This document shows positions 51,530 through 60,568 of a stretch of 64,000 nucleotides of DNA, piece by piece. The DNA is from Halococcoides cellulosivorans. Its GTDB lineage: Archaea > Halobacteriota > Halobacteria > Halobacteriales > Haloarculaceae. The DNA lies in contig NZ_CP028858.1 of assembly GCF_003058365.1 (NCBI RefSeq), forward strand, positions 1,612,001 through 1,676,000, in the 5' to 3' direction. The translations under genes were made by a program, and so were the position numbers. The first letter of the stretch is position 1. Every line of letters starts with the position of its first letter. The notes beneath the pieces were generated by a model. It had not been told where the DNA came from. It did no database searches and worked only from the letters and a program-made list of their open reading frames with translations.

Positions 51530-52768
51530 ATGTCACTCTACGAACTCCAGCGCGACGGCGACGTGCAGGGCCTGATCGAGACGCTTCGAGACAGCACGAA
51601 CGACGAGGTGCGCCGTCGCGCGGCGGCATATCTGGGCGAGTTTCCGAACCACCAGGACCGCGACGACGCGATCAGCGCGCTGGTTCGGGTGGCCCAGGAG
51701 GGCGACACCGACGCCGTCGTCGCGGCGGCCATCGACGCGCTCGACCAACTGGGCGAGGACGCCGTCCAGCAGTTGATCGGGGAGATGACGGGGATGGACC
51801 TGGAAGCGGGCGCAGACTGGAAGCGTGCGAAGGCGTTCGCACGAGCGCTCGACGCCGACATCCCGGAGATTCGAATGGCGGCGGCCAACGCCCTGGGCAG
51901 CCTCGGCGAGGCCGACGCCGTCGGCCCGCTGACCGATCGACTCGACGACCCCGACCCGCGCGTCCGGGCACGCGTCGCCAGAGCCTGCGGCCAGATCGGA
52001 GATCCACGCGCCGTCGCGGGGCTGACAGAGCACCTCCAGGGCGAACCCGCGGGCGTCCGGGCCGCCGCGGCGGGCGCACTCGGTGAGATCGGTAATCGCG
52101 AGGCGCTCCAGGCGTTACTCGCGATGTACGACGACGAGAACGACCGCGTCCGCCGGATCGCCGTCGACGCCTACGGCAACTTCCGCAACGACCGGCCCGT
52201 CGACGCGCTGATCGAAGCGCTCGACGACCCGTCCGCGACGGTCCGCCGGACGGCCGTCTATTCGCTCATCGAGGTGCTCGCGAACGTCCCGACCGATCGC
52301 TCTCACGAAATCCGCGAGACCGTCGTCGAGACGCTCAAAGAGGCCGACGAGGAGAGCGTCGTCGAACCGCTGACCGAGATTCTGGCGGAGACGACCCAGG
52401 ACCCCCAGCGCCGCAACAGCGCGTGGCTGCTCGGGCGAGTCGCGACCGGCGACCGGGGCCGTGTCGTCGACACACTCGTGACAGCGATGGACGACGACGA
52501 TCAGATGGCCGCGCAGTTCGCCGCGACCAGTCTCGCAGAGATCGGTGGGACGACCGTCGAGGGCCGCCTGATCGACGTCCTCGAAGACACGGATCGCGCG
52601 AGCGAGGTGCGCGCCCAGGCCGCGTTCGTCCTCGGCAAGGTCGGTGACGACCGCGCCCGTCGCAGCCTCGAATCGGTGCTCGAAGAGTCCGACGACGAAG
52701 CGGTCCGCGAGCGGGCCTTCTCGGCACTCTCGAAACTCGGTGGCCACGGCGGCCGCCCGTCCGATTAA
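51530..52768 (+). CDS. HEAT-repeat protein of the archaeal taxis-archaellum link
   Basis: The 412-residue protein is built of HEAT-like helical pairs with regular ADAVGPLTDRLDDPDPRVRA, DPRAVAGLTEHLQGEPAGVR and NREALQALLAMYDDENDRVR units every 30-35 residues. Order and strand (HEAT +, CheF +, CheF -) match the Halobacterium salinarum cluster OE2401F/OE2402F/OE2404R, where the HEAT protein contacts CheF and the switch. It likely scaffolds signalling to archaellum motors. Confidence 0.85.
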   Translation: MSLYELQRDGDVQGLIETLRDSTNDEVRRRAAAYLGEFPNHQDRDDAISALVRVAQEGDTDAVVAAAIDALDQLGEDAVQQLIGEMTGMDLEAGADWKRAKAFARALDADIPEIRMAAANALGSLGEADAVGPLTDRLDDPDPRVRARVARACGQIGDPRAVAGLTEHLQGEPAGVRAAAAGALGEIGNREALQALLAMYDDENDRVRRIAVDAYGNFRNDRPVDALIEALDDPSATVRRTAVYSLIEVLANVPTDRSHEIRETVVETLKEADEESVVEPLTEILAETTQDPQRRNSAWLLGRVATGDRGRVVDTLVTAMDDDDQMAAQFAATSLAEIGGTTVEGRLIDVLEDTDRASEVRAQAAFVLGKVGDDRARRSLESVLEESDDEAVRERAFSALSKLGGHGGRPSD

Positions 52769-52809
52769 GAGGACTCGTCCCGTAGGTCGACGTGGAGTCA
52801 GCCGGCACG

Positions 52810-53655
52810 ATGGGCGAGAAATCCACACTGGCCGATACGACGGGGCGGATCGCCCGCATCGTCGAAGACGGCCACAAGCGCAACGATCTGGAGTGGGAGA
52901 AGTGCCGGCTGGTACTGTCGAGCGATCGCCTCGTCGTCGTCACCAACGACGATCAACGCCACATCGAGGTCGATTCGATCACGGCCGTCAAGTCTCGATC
53001 GGGGCTGGGCGGCGACGGCGAGGGCTACCTCTCGGTGCAGGTCGGCTCCGACGTCGACATCCTCGCGCCAACCGTCGAAGGGTTCGGTGATTCGCTCTAT
53101 AGCGCCGTCCTCGACCAGCGGACGGTGTTGATCAAACACCCGGCGCTGAAAGGCGGCGTCGTCCAGGATACGGGCTGGGACAGAGGACGCATCAAGATTG
53201 GCGACGGGACCGTCGACCTCGCGGTCTCGACCGGGAGTTTCGTCGAGGTGGAGGTGAGCGACGTCGGCACCGTCGAGCGAGCCGAGAAGAGCGTCGGCGG
53301 CGAGACCCGTGACGTGGTCGAGATCGAACACACCGTCGACGGCACGAGCGTCGAGACACACGTCTCGGGGGCGCGTCGCGACGCGAACGTCCTGTTCGAG
53401 TTTCTCCGGCGGGAGACCGCCACCGAGACGGACGTCGATCTGGACGACGACGAGCGAGCGGTGCTGATGGCGCTGTACAGTGGCGTCTCGCCGTTCGAAA
53501 TTCCGGACTTCGTGGATCTGGAGATCGATCGCGTCGAGCAGATCTACGACGGGTTGCTGGAGAGCGGACTGCTCCGTGAAGTTCGGACGCGCCGGTCGGT
53601 GTCGTTGCTCCCCCGGGGTCGGAACATCGCCACCGAAGAGATGGCCGAACAGTAG
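52810..53655 (+). CDS. cheF: CheF family archaellar taxis adaptor (first)
   Basis: The 281-residue DUF439-type protein starts MGEKSTLADTTGRIARIVED and has an N-terminal beta-rich domain, VDSITAVKSRSGLGGDGEGY, and a C-terminal helical winged-like part GVSPFEIPDFVDLEIDRVEQ. CheF couples CheY-P to the archaellum motor complex. ATG at 52810 is chosen over a GTG at 52792. A paralogue is convergent just downstream. Confidence 0.86.
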   Translation: MGEKSTLADTTGRIARIVEDGHKRNDLEWEKCRLVLSSDRLVVVTNDDQRHIEVDSITAVKSRSGLGGDGEGYLSVQVGSDVDILAPTVEGFGDSLYSAVLDQRTVLIKHPALKGGVVQDTGWDRGRIKIGDGTVDLAVSTGSFVEVEVSDVGTVERAEKSVGGETRDVVEIEHTVDGTSVETHVSGARRDANVLFEFLRRETATETDVDLDDDERAVLMALYSGVSPFEIPDFVDLEIDRVEQIYDGLLESGLLREVRTRRSVSLLPRGRNIATEEMAEQ

Positions 53656-53670
53656 TCGCCGGCGGTCTCC

Positions 53671-54549
53671 TCACTCGTTGACGCGCTCGATGTGGCGGCT
53701 GACGATCACCCGGCCGACCGGCGTCATCTCCGGCCCACCGTCCGTGTCGGTGACGACACCCTGGTCTTCGAGGTCCTCCAACACCATCGTGGCCTTCGTG
53801 GCCTCGACGCCGAGCGTGCGGGCGAGTGCGGCCGGATCCTCGATCCCACCGGCGTAGATCGTCACGAGCAACTGGATCTCTTCCTCGGTGAGGTCGATAT
53901 CGGACGCCTCTGCGACCAGATCGCTGTATTCGAGCCGAATGTACCGCCCGAGAACGTTCGAGAGCCGACCCGACGGAAGCGCGACGAGCGTCGTCACGGC
54001 CCGGCCCCTGCTCATGTGCCGGACGGCGATGACCGGCCGGGACTGACCGTCGATCTCACGGCTCAACCGGTCGAAATTCGAGACCGTTCCGAGGCGGACG
54101 ACGACGGTGTCGCCCTCGCGCGTGAGTTCGAGGCGGTGGGGTTCGATCGCGATCGTCGCCGGTTCGAACTCCTCGCCAGTGACGCGCCCCCCGATACGGG
54201 CGGGGTGTTGAACGGTGACGCGGGTCCCGTTCAGCAAGGCCTTGAACAGCACGGTCGAGAACTTCTGGATCGTGTCGTCGTCGGCCTCGACCACCGCCGT
54301 CGCGCGGCGATCGTCGGTCTCGAAGGCGACCGTCACCGTCGAGTCGAAGAAGTTACCCAGGTCTGGCGGGACGTGCCCGACCGCGACGTCGAAGACGTCG
54401 GCCAGCGGGATCGTGACCGTTCGGTCGGCGTCGGCGGCGAGCACGAGGCGTTTCTCGGAGAGCAGGACGCGACCACGGATCGGTTCGGCGTCGCCCGACA
54501 TTTCTGTGTTGAAGGTGGCGACGAAGTCCGCGATCACTGATTCCGACAT
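53671..54549 (-). CDS. CheF family archaellar taxis adaptor (second)
   Basis: The 292-residue protein is a diverged paralogue of CheF: RGRVLLSEKRLVLAADADRT aligns with the N-terminal domain and DPAALARTLGVEATKATMVL with the C-terminal domain of the first. It is convergent with the first copy across 15 bases, the arrangement known from H. salinarum. It may modulate switching or replace CheF under some conditions. Confidence 0.82.
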   Translation of the reverse strand: MSESVIADFVATFNTEMSGDAEPIRGRVLLSEKRLVLAADADRTVTIPLADVFDVAVGHVPPDLGNFFDSTVTVAFETDDRRATAVVEADDDTIQKFSTVLFKALLNGTRVTVQHPARIGGRVTGEEFEPATIAIEPHRLELTREGDTVVVRLGTVSNFDRLSREIDGQSRPVIAVRHMSRGRAVTTLVALPSGRLSNVLGRYIRLEYSDLVAEASDIDLTEEEIQLLVTIYAGGIEDPAALARTLGVEATKATMVLEDLEDQGVVTDTDGGPEMTPVGRVIVSRHIERVNE

Positions 54550-54606
54550 CGGGCGAGTCCTCTAGTGGTGGTACGGCGGAGGGGTACAAGAAAGCTGTTC
54601 CCCCGA

Positions 54607-55029
54607 TCACTCCGAGAGGTCACGAGCGATCGAATCGAGTGATCGGTCGGGCGGGTCCCGCGTCTGATAGGTGACGCTCTCACCGGGCGGACGGAGTCCG
54701 ATCTTGTAGCCCGGCGTGACGACGTCCATCGTGACCGATCGGCCGATCTGCACGTCGACGCTGTCGAGCCAGTCGGCCAGGCGTCCCGAGGGACCCTCCC
54801 CGGCGTCGGCCCGTGTCTCCCCGACGGCGGTGATCCGCGGGGCGTCCTCGACGTCGCTCTCGACGACGGCGTGGGTCTCGGTCCCCCCGAGCGAGACGAC
54901 ACACCGGTCGCCAACCGCGAGGTCGACCGCGTCGGGGATCGGGATCGCCGGGCGGCGACGGCCGACGCGCTCGACGGTGACGCGATGGCTCTCGATGGAC
55001 GCGTGATCGCAGGGGATCCGCTCTGACAT
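54607..55029 (-). CDS. Conserved haloarchaeal protein, unknown function
   Basis: The 140-residue protein starts MSERIPCDHASIESHRVTVE, with beta-rich segments such as VVSLGGTETHAVVESDVEDA and TMDVVTPGYKIGLRPPGESV. It lies eight bases downstream of the S6e gene on the same strand. Family and role are unknown; association with S6e may point to ribosome-linked function, by context only. Confidence 0.6.
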   Translation of the reverse strand: MSERIPCDHASIESHRVTVERVGRRRPAIPIPDAVDLAVGDRCVVSLGGTETHAVVESDVEDAPRITAVGETRADAGEGPSGRLADWLDSVDVQIGRSVTMDVVTPGYKIGLRPPGESVTYQTRDPPDRSLDSIARDLSE

Positions 55030-55036
55030 CGAGTCG

Positions 55037-55423
55037 TTACTCCTCGTCGTCGAAGAGGTCCTCGGGGTCCTCGTCGCCGCGCTCGGCGATGCGCGCGTTG
55101 ATCTGGTGGACCTCGTCGCTGATCTCGTTGCCCCGGACGGTCACACGGCGGCGCACGCCGTCACGCTCGGGGTTGAACCCCGTGCCGCCGTCCGAGAGGA
55201 TCTCTTTGACGCCAGGCCCGGAGACGTCTTCGTGCATCGGTCGGCCGGAGGTGTCCGAGCCACCGGTGATCGTGAGTCGATAGCCGTCGAGGCCGACGGC
55301 CGCGCCGTCGACGTCGTCACCGACGGTGAGGCCGGCGAAGCGGTTGGCGTCCTGTCCGTCGACGTCGCGCTGGTAGGTGCGGCCCGATTCGGGGTCCGCG
55401 ACCGTGACCGTGAAATCTGCCAT
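55037..55423 (-). CDS. rps6e: Ribosomal protein S6e
   Basis: The 128-residue protein has DGYRLTITGGSDTSGRPMHE, then VRRRVTVRGNEISDEVHQIN, diagnostic for archaeal/eukaryotic S6e. It is a 30S subunit protein. Start ATG at 55423 fits the family N-terminus MADFTVTVADPESGRTYQRD. First gene of a two-gene unit with the DUF downstream. Confidence 0.95.
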   Translation of the reverse strand: MADFTVTVADPESGRTYQRDVDGQDANRFAGLTVGDDVDGAAVGLDGYRLTITGGSDTSGRPMHEDVSGPGVKEILSDGGTGFNPERDGVRRRVTVRGNEISDEVHQINARIAERGDEDPEDLFDDEE

Positions 55424-55572
55424 GTCGTGGCGATACCGGGCGGCGGCCATAAGCCCGTCGAACAGTCACTCTCCACAGGCGCGAGTCAATCGTCGCCCCC
55501 GACATCGGGGGGCTTCTCAAGGCCCGAGAACTCCGACCGACGTTTAGAGGGTGGCGGTCGTAGGTGCCGACA

Positions 55573-56211
55573 ATGCCGGGGATGCGTGCCGAACTCGAAG
55601 TTTCGACGCCGGGTGACTGCCCGGTCGCCAAACTCTCGCGATCCGTCGAGGGATCGATCTCGTCGATTTCGCGGGCTGGCGACACGAGCGACGGTGTCGT
55701 CGAGCAGTTCACGGCCCCGAACGAGTTGGCAGCCTCGGGCGAGGACTGCTCGCAGCTGTTCGAGTACCGCTCGGCCAGCGTCTATCAGGTCGAACACGAC
55801 GTGCGCGACTGTCTGTGCTCGGCGGTCGAGCGAGCGGGCCACCCGATCGCGAACGTCCGCGCCGAAGACGGGTCGCTCGCGATCGCACTCCACCTGACCG
55901 AGATCGAGGCGCTCCGCGATCTGGTCGCGGACCTCCGCGAGGAGTTCGGTGACGTGAAGATTCGGTATCTCCTCCAGGTCGACAGCGACGAAGAGGGCGC
56001 CGACGACGTCGTCCCGATCGATCGGAATCGGTTGACCGACCGCCAGCAAGAAGTCCTGGAGACGGCCTACCAGATGGGGTATTTCGCCTATCCGCGCGAG
56101 GCCAACGCGACCGAGGTCGCCGCCGCGCTCGACATCGATTCCTCGACGTTCACCGAACATCTCGCGGCCGCCCAGTCGAAGCTCATGGACGAACTCCTCA
56201 CCGCGCCCTGA
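55573..56211 (+). CDS. HTH-10 (Bat-like) transcriptional regulator
   Basis: The 212-residue protein has a C-terminal HTH-10 domain (LTDRQQEVLETAYQMGYFAY, then ATEVAAALDIDSSTFTEHLA, about 150-205), as in bacterio-opsin activator proteins. The N-terminal part is a beta-rich sensor-like region with several Cys. ATG at 55573 is chosen; a Met at 55582 is also possible. Target genes are unknown. Confidence 0.85.
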   Translation: MPGMRAELEVSTPGDCPVAKLSRSVEGSISSISRAGDTSDGVVEQFTAPNELAASGEDCSQLFEYRSASVYQVEHDVRDCLCSAVERAGHPIANVRAEDGSLAIALHLTEIEALRDLVADLREEFGDVKIRYLLQVDSDEEGADDVVPIDRNRLTDRQQEVLETAYQMGYFAYPREANATEVAAALDIDSSTFTEHLAAAQSKLMDELLTAP

Positions 56212-56247
56212 CCGGGCGCTCGGCCCGTCGTCCGTTCGTCGACACGC

Positions 56248-57786
56248 TCACTCGACCGACCACTCCGCGACCGGCCGGCCGGAGCGGGCGCGCTGTCGGT
56301 AGGCCGCCTGGGCCGTCCGGATCGCCTCGGGGAAGGATCGACCGCCGTCGAGGGCCGCCTCGCAGCGATCGAGCAGCCACTGACTCGGGACGACGCCGGT
56401 CTCGGCGCGGCGTTCGATCGGCGCGAGCAGGTCGTCGGCGTCACTCGAATCCACGTCCGCATCGGCAAGCCCCGCCCGCGCCGTCCGGAAGAGGTCTGCC
56501 CAGACGCGGTCGCGGTCGGTGAGGGGTTCGCCATCGCGGTCGATCCACGCGAGATCGGCGGTCGGCCCGTTCTCGACGACGTCGTAGAAACAGCTCTCGG
56601 CCGCCGCGCGCTCAAGGTCCAGGACGGGGTGGTCCGTGACGACGATGCCGTGGATCACTCCGGCGACGAGCGCGGTCAGTCCCACGGTCTCAGAGACCGT
56701 CGGCTGGGTCGGGAGCGGCCGATACTCGATCCGGATCGACTGCTGATCGCAGATGCCCGCGACGGGATCGCCACCGAACACCGGGCGAACCCACCGCCAG
56801 AACAACCCGCGTTTGTGCCGCAACTCCCAGTAGACGTCGAGTCCGGAGCGATCCTCGCTGGCCTCGCGCAGCCACTCGAAGAGGACCGGCGCGAGCGTGT
56901 CGTCGCCGGCGATGGCGTCGACGGCGTCGCCCGGCGCGGTGACGTCCGCCGGAACGGCGACCTTCGGCCGGTCGGTGTGGTTGACCGACTGCTCGAAGGC
57001 CGCGATCCGGAGTTCGTGATGGGTGTCCGCCAGCACTGCCTCGGGGTCGGCCCCCGTATAACAGTCCGCCGGCAACAGCGGCGAATTCGTCGATAGGGAA
57101 AGCACCGGTCCGAGCGTTCGGATCGCCGCGGCGAGCGCACGCGGCAACGCCTCGGCCTCGGGGACGAGCACGTGCGGTTGGATCGATGTCGCGAGTGACT
57201 CGAATAAGATCGTCGGGAACGCGTGCTCGAATCCGGGCACGGAAAACGGAATCGAGCCGCCGGCGCGTCGGAGCGAATCGTTGTCGATCGCGATATAGCG
57301 CGGGTCGGCGTGCATGTTTCGGGCGACGGTGACGCCGTCACGATCCTCGACGGCCGAGAGGTACGCCACGGTGCCGTCGGCCGCGGGCGCGGGGGCCATC
57401 CCCGAGAGCGCGAGATCGCGCGTCGGTCCGACCGCTCGACGGGCCGCGTCGATCGCATCGGCAATCTGAGATCGCTGGCGGCGCAGGCCCGACGTCGAGA
57501 GCGGGGCGGGCGCGGCGTTGACCTCCAGGTTGTGGACGCCGAGTTCGGGCGCGACGCCCGCCGTCGAAAAGGCTGCGTCGGGGACGCGCCCGAGCGTGAC
57601 CGGGGCGTCGCCCGATTGATCGAGCACCGTCGCTTCGAGTTCGAGACCCACAGAGAGGCCGTCACTGTCGAACGCGCCGTCGGCAATCGCCCGTTTCAGG
57701 CGGTCGGCCTGCCGGTCGACCCGCTCGGAAAACGTCTGTTCGGCGTCGGTCGACAGCGACCGCCGCACGAACGCGACCGTATCCAT
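56248..57786 (-). CDS. Glutamate-cysteine ligase-like (GCS2) protein
   Basis: The 512-residue protein contains DGLSVGLELEATVLDQSGDA near residue 42 and YWELRHKRGLFWRWVRPVFG mid-protein, which resemble GCS2/YbdK ligases. Haloarchaea make gamma-glutamylcysteine with GshA, so this could be a paralogue acting on another amino acid. The C-terminal 60 residues are a helical extension. Start ATG at 57786; divergent from nothing, 99 bases from purB on the same strand. Confidence 0.6.
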   Translation of the reverse strand: MDTVAFVRRSLSTDAEQTFSERVDRQADRLKRAIADGAFDSDGLSVGLELEATVLDQSGDAPVTLGRVPDAAFSTAGVAPELGVHNLEVNAAPAPLSTSGLRRQRSQIADAIDAARRAVGPTRDLALSGMAPAPAADGTVAYLSAVEDRDGVTVARNMHADPRYIAIDNDSLRRAGGSIPFSVPGFEHAFPTILFESLATSIQPHVLVPEAEALPRALAAAIRTLGPVLSLSTNSPLLPADCYTGADPEAVLADTHHELRIAAFEQSVNHTDRPKVAVPADVTAPGDAVDAIAGDDTLAPVLFEWLREASEDRSGLDVYWELRHKRGLFWRWVRPVFGGDPVAGICDQQSIRIEYRPLPTQPTVSETVGLTALVAGVIHGIVVTDHPVLDLERAAAESCFYDVVENGPTADLAWIDRDGEPLTDRDRVWADLFRTARAGLADADVDSSDADDLLAPIERRAETGVVPSQWLLDRCEAALDGGRSFPEAIRTAQAAYRQRARSGRPVAEWSVE

Positions 57787-57885
57787 GGACCGCTTACGGA
57801 CAGCCCCCTCTTGAGTGGCCGGGCTCCGAGGCGGGATCGCGACCCGTGACTCACTCCAGCTCCGCCGATCACTCCGGCGCGTCGA

Positions 57886-59268
57886 TCACTCGATCTCGTC
57901 GACGAGTGTGTCCCCGACGCCGGTGTACGTCGCGGGTGTCAGGTCCATCAGTTCGGCCCGCACGTCCTCGTCGACGTCGAGGTCGTCGAACAGCGCACGG
58001 AAGTCGTCGAGCGTGACGCGCTCGCCCCGGGTCAGCTCCTTGATGCGCTCGTAGGCATCCGTGTCGCCCTCACGGCGGAGGATCGTCTGGACGGCCTCAC
58101 CGATCACTTCCGGCGTGCCCTCCAGATCGTCGGCCATCACCGCTGCGTTCGGGACGACTCCCTCCAGGCCGGCGAGCGCCTTGACGTAGCCGATCCGGCA
58201 ATGGGCCAACGTGCCCCCGATCTGGCGTTTGACCGTCGAGTCCGAGAGGTCCCGCTGGAGCCGAGAGTTCGTCAGGTACTCCGCGAGGAAGGCCAGATCG
58301 CTCGTGGCTTTCGAGAGGTTGCCCTCGCTGTTCTCGAAGTCGATCGGGTTGACCTTGTGGGGCATCGTCGAGGAGCCGGTCTCGCCGTCGCCGGCCTCCT
58401 GGCCGAGATAGCCCTGAGAGACGTAGAGCCAGGCGTCCCGGTCGAGGTCGATCAATATGCCGTTGACCCCGCGGAGCGCGTCGAAGAGGGTGGCGAGGTC
58501 GTCCGAGGGGTTGACCTGCGTGGTCAGCGGTTCGTGATCGAGGCCGAGCGATCCGACGAAGTCGGCCGCGAACGCGGGCCAGCCGACGTCGGGATAGGCG
58601 ACGTGGTGGGCGGCGTAGGTGCCCGAGGCCCCGGCGAGTTTGCCGCTGAGGCCGTCGACAGCGCGCTCGACGCGTGCGATCGCGCGCCCGAGACGGCTGG
58701 CGTACACCGCCATCTCCTTGCCGAAGGTCGTCGGTGTCGCTGGCTGTCCGTGCGTGCGCGCGAGCATCGGCAGGTCGCGGTGAGTCTGGGCCAACTCGAC
58801 CAGGCGATCACGGATCGCGCGTAGATCCTCGAGCAAGACCTCCCGGACGGCCGGCCCGATCAGGAGTCGGTAGGCGAGGTTGTTCACGTCCTCGCTGGTC
58901 AGCCCGAAGTGGAGCCACTCCGATCCGACGCCGGCGGGCAGGCGCTCGCGGAGGAAGTACTCGACGGCCTTGACGTCGTGATTCGTCGCGGCGAACGCGT
59001 CGGTGCCCTCGGTCTCGATCTGTTTGACGCGGGCGGCGTCGTCGTCGGTGAATTCCTCGTAGATCGCGCGGAGGGCGGCGCGCTGGTCGGTATCGATCGC
59101 CAGCGGTGTCGCGTCGAGATCCGCCAGCGCGAGGAGGTACTCGACTTCGACGCGGACGCGCGCACGGATCAGTGCGGATTCGCTGGCGTACTCGACGAGT
59201 GGCTCGGTGTAGCGGGCGTAGCGGCCGTCGAGCGGCGAGACGGCCCCGAGGGGGTCGCGATCGGTCAT
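57886..59268 (-). CDS. purB: Adenylosuccinate lyase
   Basis: The 460-residue fumarase-superfamily protein has GSSTMPHKVNPIDFENSEGN, the lyase signature, and LARTHGQPATPTTFGKEMAV. It makes AMP from adenylosuccinate and AICAR from SAICAR. Length fits the family. The start ATG at 59268 faces a divergent methyltransferase-like gene. Confidence 0.95.
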   Translation of the reverse strand: MTDRDPLGAVSPLDGRYARYTEPLVEYASESALIRARVRVEVEYLLALADLDATPLAIDTDQRAALRAIYEEFTDDDAARVKQIETEGTDAFAATNHDVKAVEYFLRERLPAGVGSEWLHFGLTSEDVNNLAYRLLIGPAVREVLLEDLRAIRDRLVELAQTHRDLPMLARTHGQPATPTTFGKEMAVYASRLGRAIARVERAVDGLSGKLAGASGTYAAHHVAYPDVGWPAFAADFVGSLGLDHEPLTTQVNPSDDLATLFDALRGVNGILIDLDRDAWLYVSQGYLGQEAGDGETGSSTMPHKVNPIDFENSEGNLSKATSDLAFLAEYLTNSRLQRDLSDSTVKRQIGGTLAHCRIGYVKALAGLEGVVPNAAVMADDLEGTPEVIGEAVQTILRREGDTDAYERIKELTRGERVTLDDFRALFDDLDVDEDVRAELMDLTPATYTGVGDTLVDEIE

Positions 59269-59372
59269 ACAGGGCCTCCGGTGAGCGCGCGAAAAAGGAC
59301 AGCGATGGCAGTCGGTGACGCAACGAACATCTTCGCCCCAACGCCCGTCCGCGTGGGGCGTCGACGCACTGT

Positions 59373-60140
59373 ATGTCCGAGACTGCCGACCGACCGGCCC
59401 ACCAGGTGTTCGCCGCGTCCGGCAAGCGCGTCCTCCGTCCGGGTGGAACCGCGTTGACCGAGCGTCTGCTCGATCAGATCGCCCTCCAGGCCGGCGCGGA
59501 CGTCGTCGAGTTCGCGCCGGGGACGGGCGCGACCGCCGAGCGCCTCCTCGATCGCGACCCGGCGACCTATCGGGGGATCGATCTCGACGCCGACACCGTC
59601 GCCCGATTGCGCGAGCGATTGGGCGGCCCGAATCGAGAATTTCTGACGGGCCACGCCGCCGAGACCGGCCTGGAACGATCGAGTGCAGACGTCTGTGTCG
59701 GAGAGGCCATGCTGACGATGCAGGCCGACGACGGCGCGCGAGCGATCGTCGACGAGGCCGCCCGCCTCCTGCGGGCGACGGGTCGGTACGGCATCCACGA
59801 ACTCGCGGTCCACGACGACGTGCCCGCCGACCGTCAGGACCAGATCGCCCTGGATCTGGAGAGCGTCCTCGGCGTGCCCGCCCGACCGCGGACCGAATCG
59901 ACGTGGGTCGACATCCTCGATCAGGAGGGATTCACCGTCGAGTGGACCGATCGGGCCCCGATGGCACTGCTCGACCCGCGTCGACTCGTGGCCGACGAGG
60001 GCGTCCTCGGCGCGATCCGGTTCGGCGCGCGCGTGCTTCGTGATCGTGACGCCCGCCAGCGCGTCCGTTCGATCCGGACGACCTTCCGCGAGCACGCCGA
60101 CGCGCTGACGGCCCTCGCCGTGGTCGCCCGACGGGACTGA
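59373..60140 (+). CDS. SAM-dependent methyltransferase
   Basis: The 255-residue class I methyltransferase has VVEFAPGTGATAERLLDRDP as the SAM motif I near residue 43 and a long C-terminal helical cap. DICVG-like SADVCVGEAMLTMQADD is motif IV. Substrate is unknown; small molecules or lipids are usual for this size. It starts near purB on the opposite strand. Confidence 0.85.
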   Translation: MSETADRPAHQVFAASGKRVLRPGGTALTERLLDQIALQAGADVVEFAPGTGATAERLLDRDPATYRGIDLDADTVARLRERLGGPNREFLTGHAAETGLERSSADVCVGEAMLTMQADDGARAIVDEAARLLRATGRYGIHELAVHDDVPADRQDQIALDLESVLGVPARPRTESTWVDILDQEGFTVEWTDRAPMALLDPRRLVADEGVLGAIRFGARVLRDRDARQRVRSIRTTFREHADALTALAVVARRD

Positions 60141-60177
60141 GCGGAACCGCTTTCAGAGCGGGCCGAGTCGCCCCAGT

Positions 60178-60495
60178 ATGGGACTCTCGAAGCGCCGCTG
60201 GATCCTCGGACCGGCGCTCGTCCTGGTGGGACTGTGGCTGTTGGCCAGCGCCCGCGGGATCGTCGACGTCTCCGTGCTCGCCGTCGTACCGCCAGCGCTC
60301 GTCATCCTCTACGGCCTCGTCAAACTGATCGCGGGGCGCGGCCGGCGGATCTTCTGGCCCGGTTTGATCGTCCTGATCGGGGTCACCTGGCTGGCGGCCG
60401 GGCTCGGATTCGGTAGCGTCGGCGAGTTGATCGGTACGTACTGGCCGGTCGTGATCGTCCTCGCGGGCCTCTCGATCGTCGCCAGACGGCGCTAG
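60178..60495 (+). CDS. Small membrane protein (LiaF-transmembrane-like)
   Basis: The 105-residue product has three or four hydrophobic segments (LGPALVLVGLWLLASARGIV-like start) with basic loops. It resembles DUF5668/LiaF-TM proteins. It follows the methyltransferase gene by 37 bases. A GGGCGGC/GCCGCCC dyad follows the stop and may end transcription. Confidence 0.55.
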   Translation: MGLSKRRWILGPALVLVGLWLLASARGIVDVSVLAVVPPALVILYGLVKLIAGRGRRIFWPGLIVLIGVTWLAAGLGFGSVGELIGTYWPVVIVLAGLSIVARRR

Positions 60496-60568
60496 GCCGC
60501 CGGGCGGCCGCCGAGGGCCGCCCCTCGAATCCGCAAGGACTTTTCGCAGTCGCCGCGGTGAGACGCAC

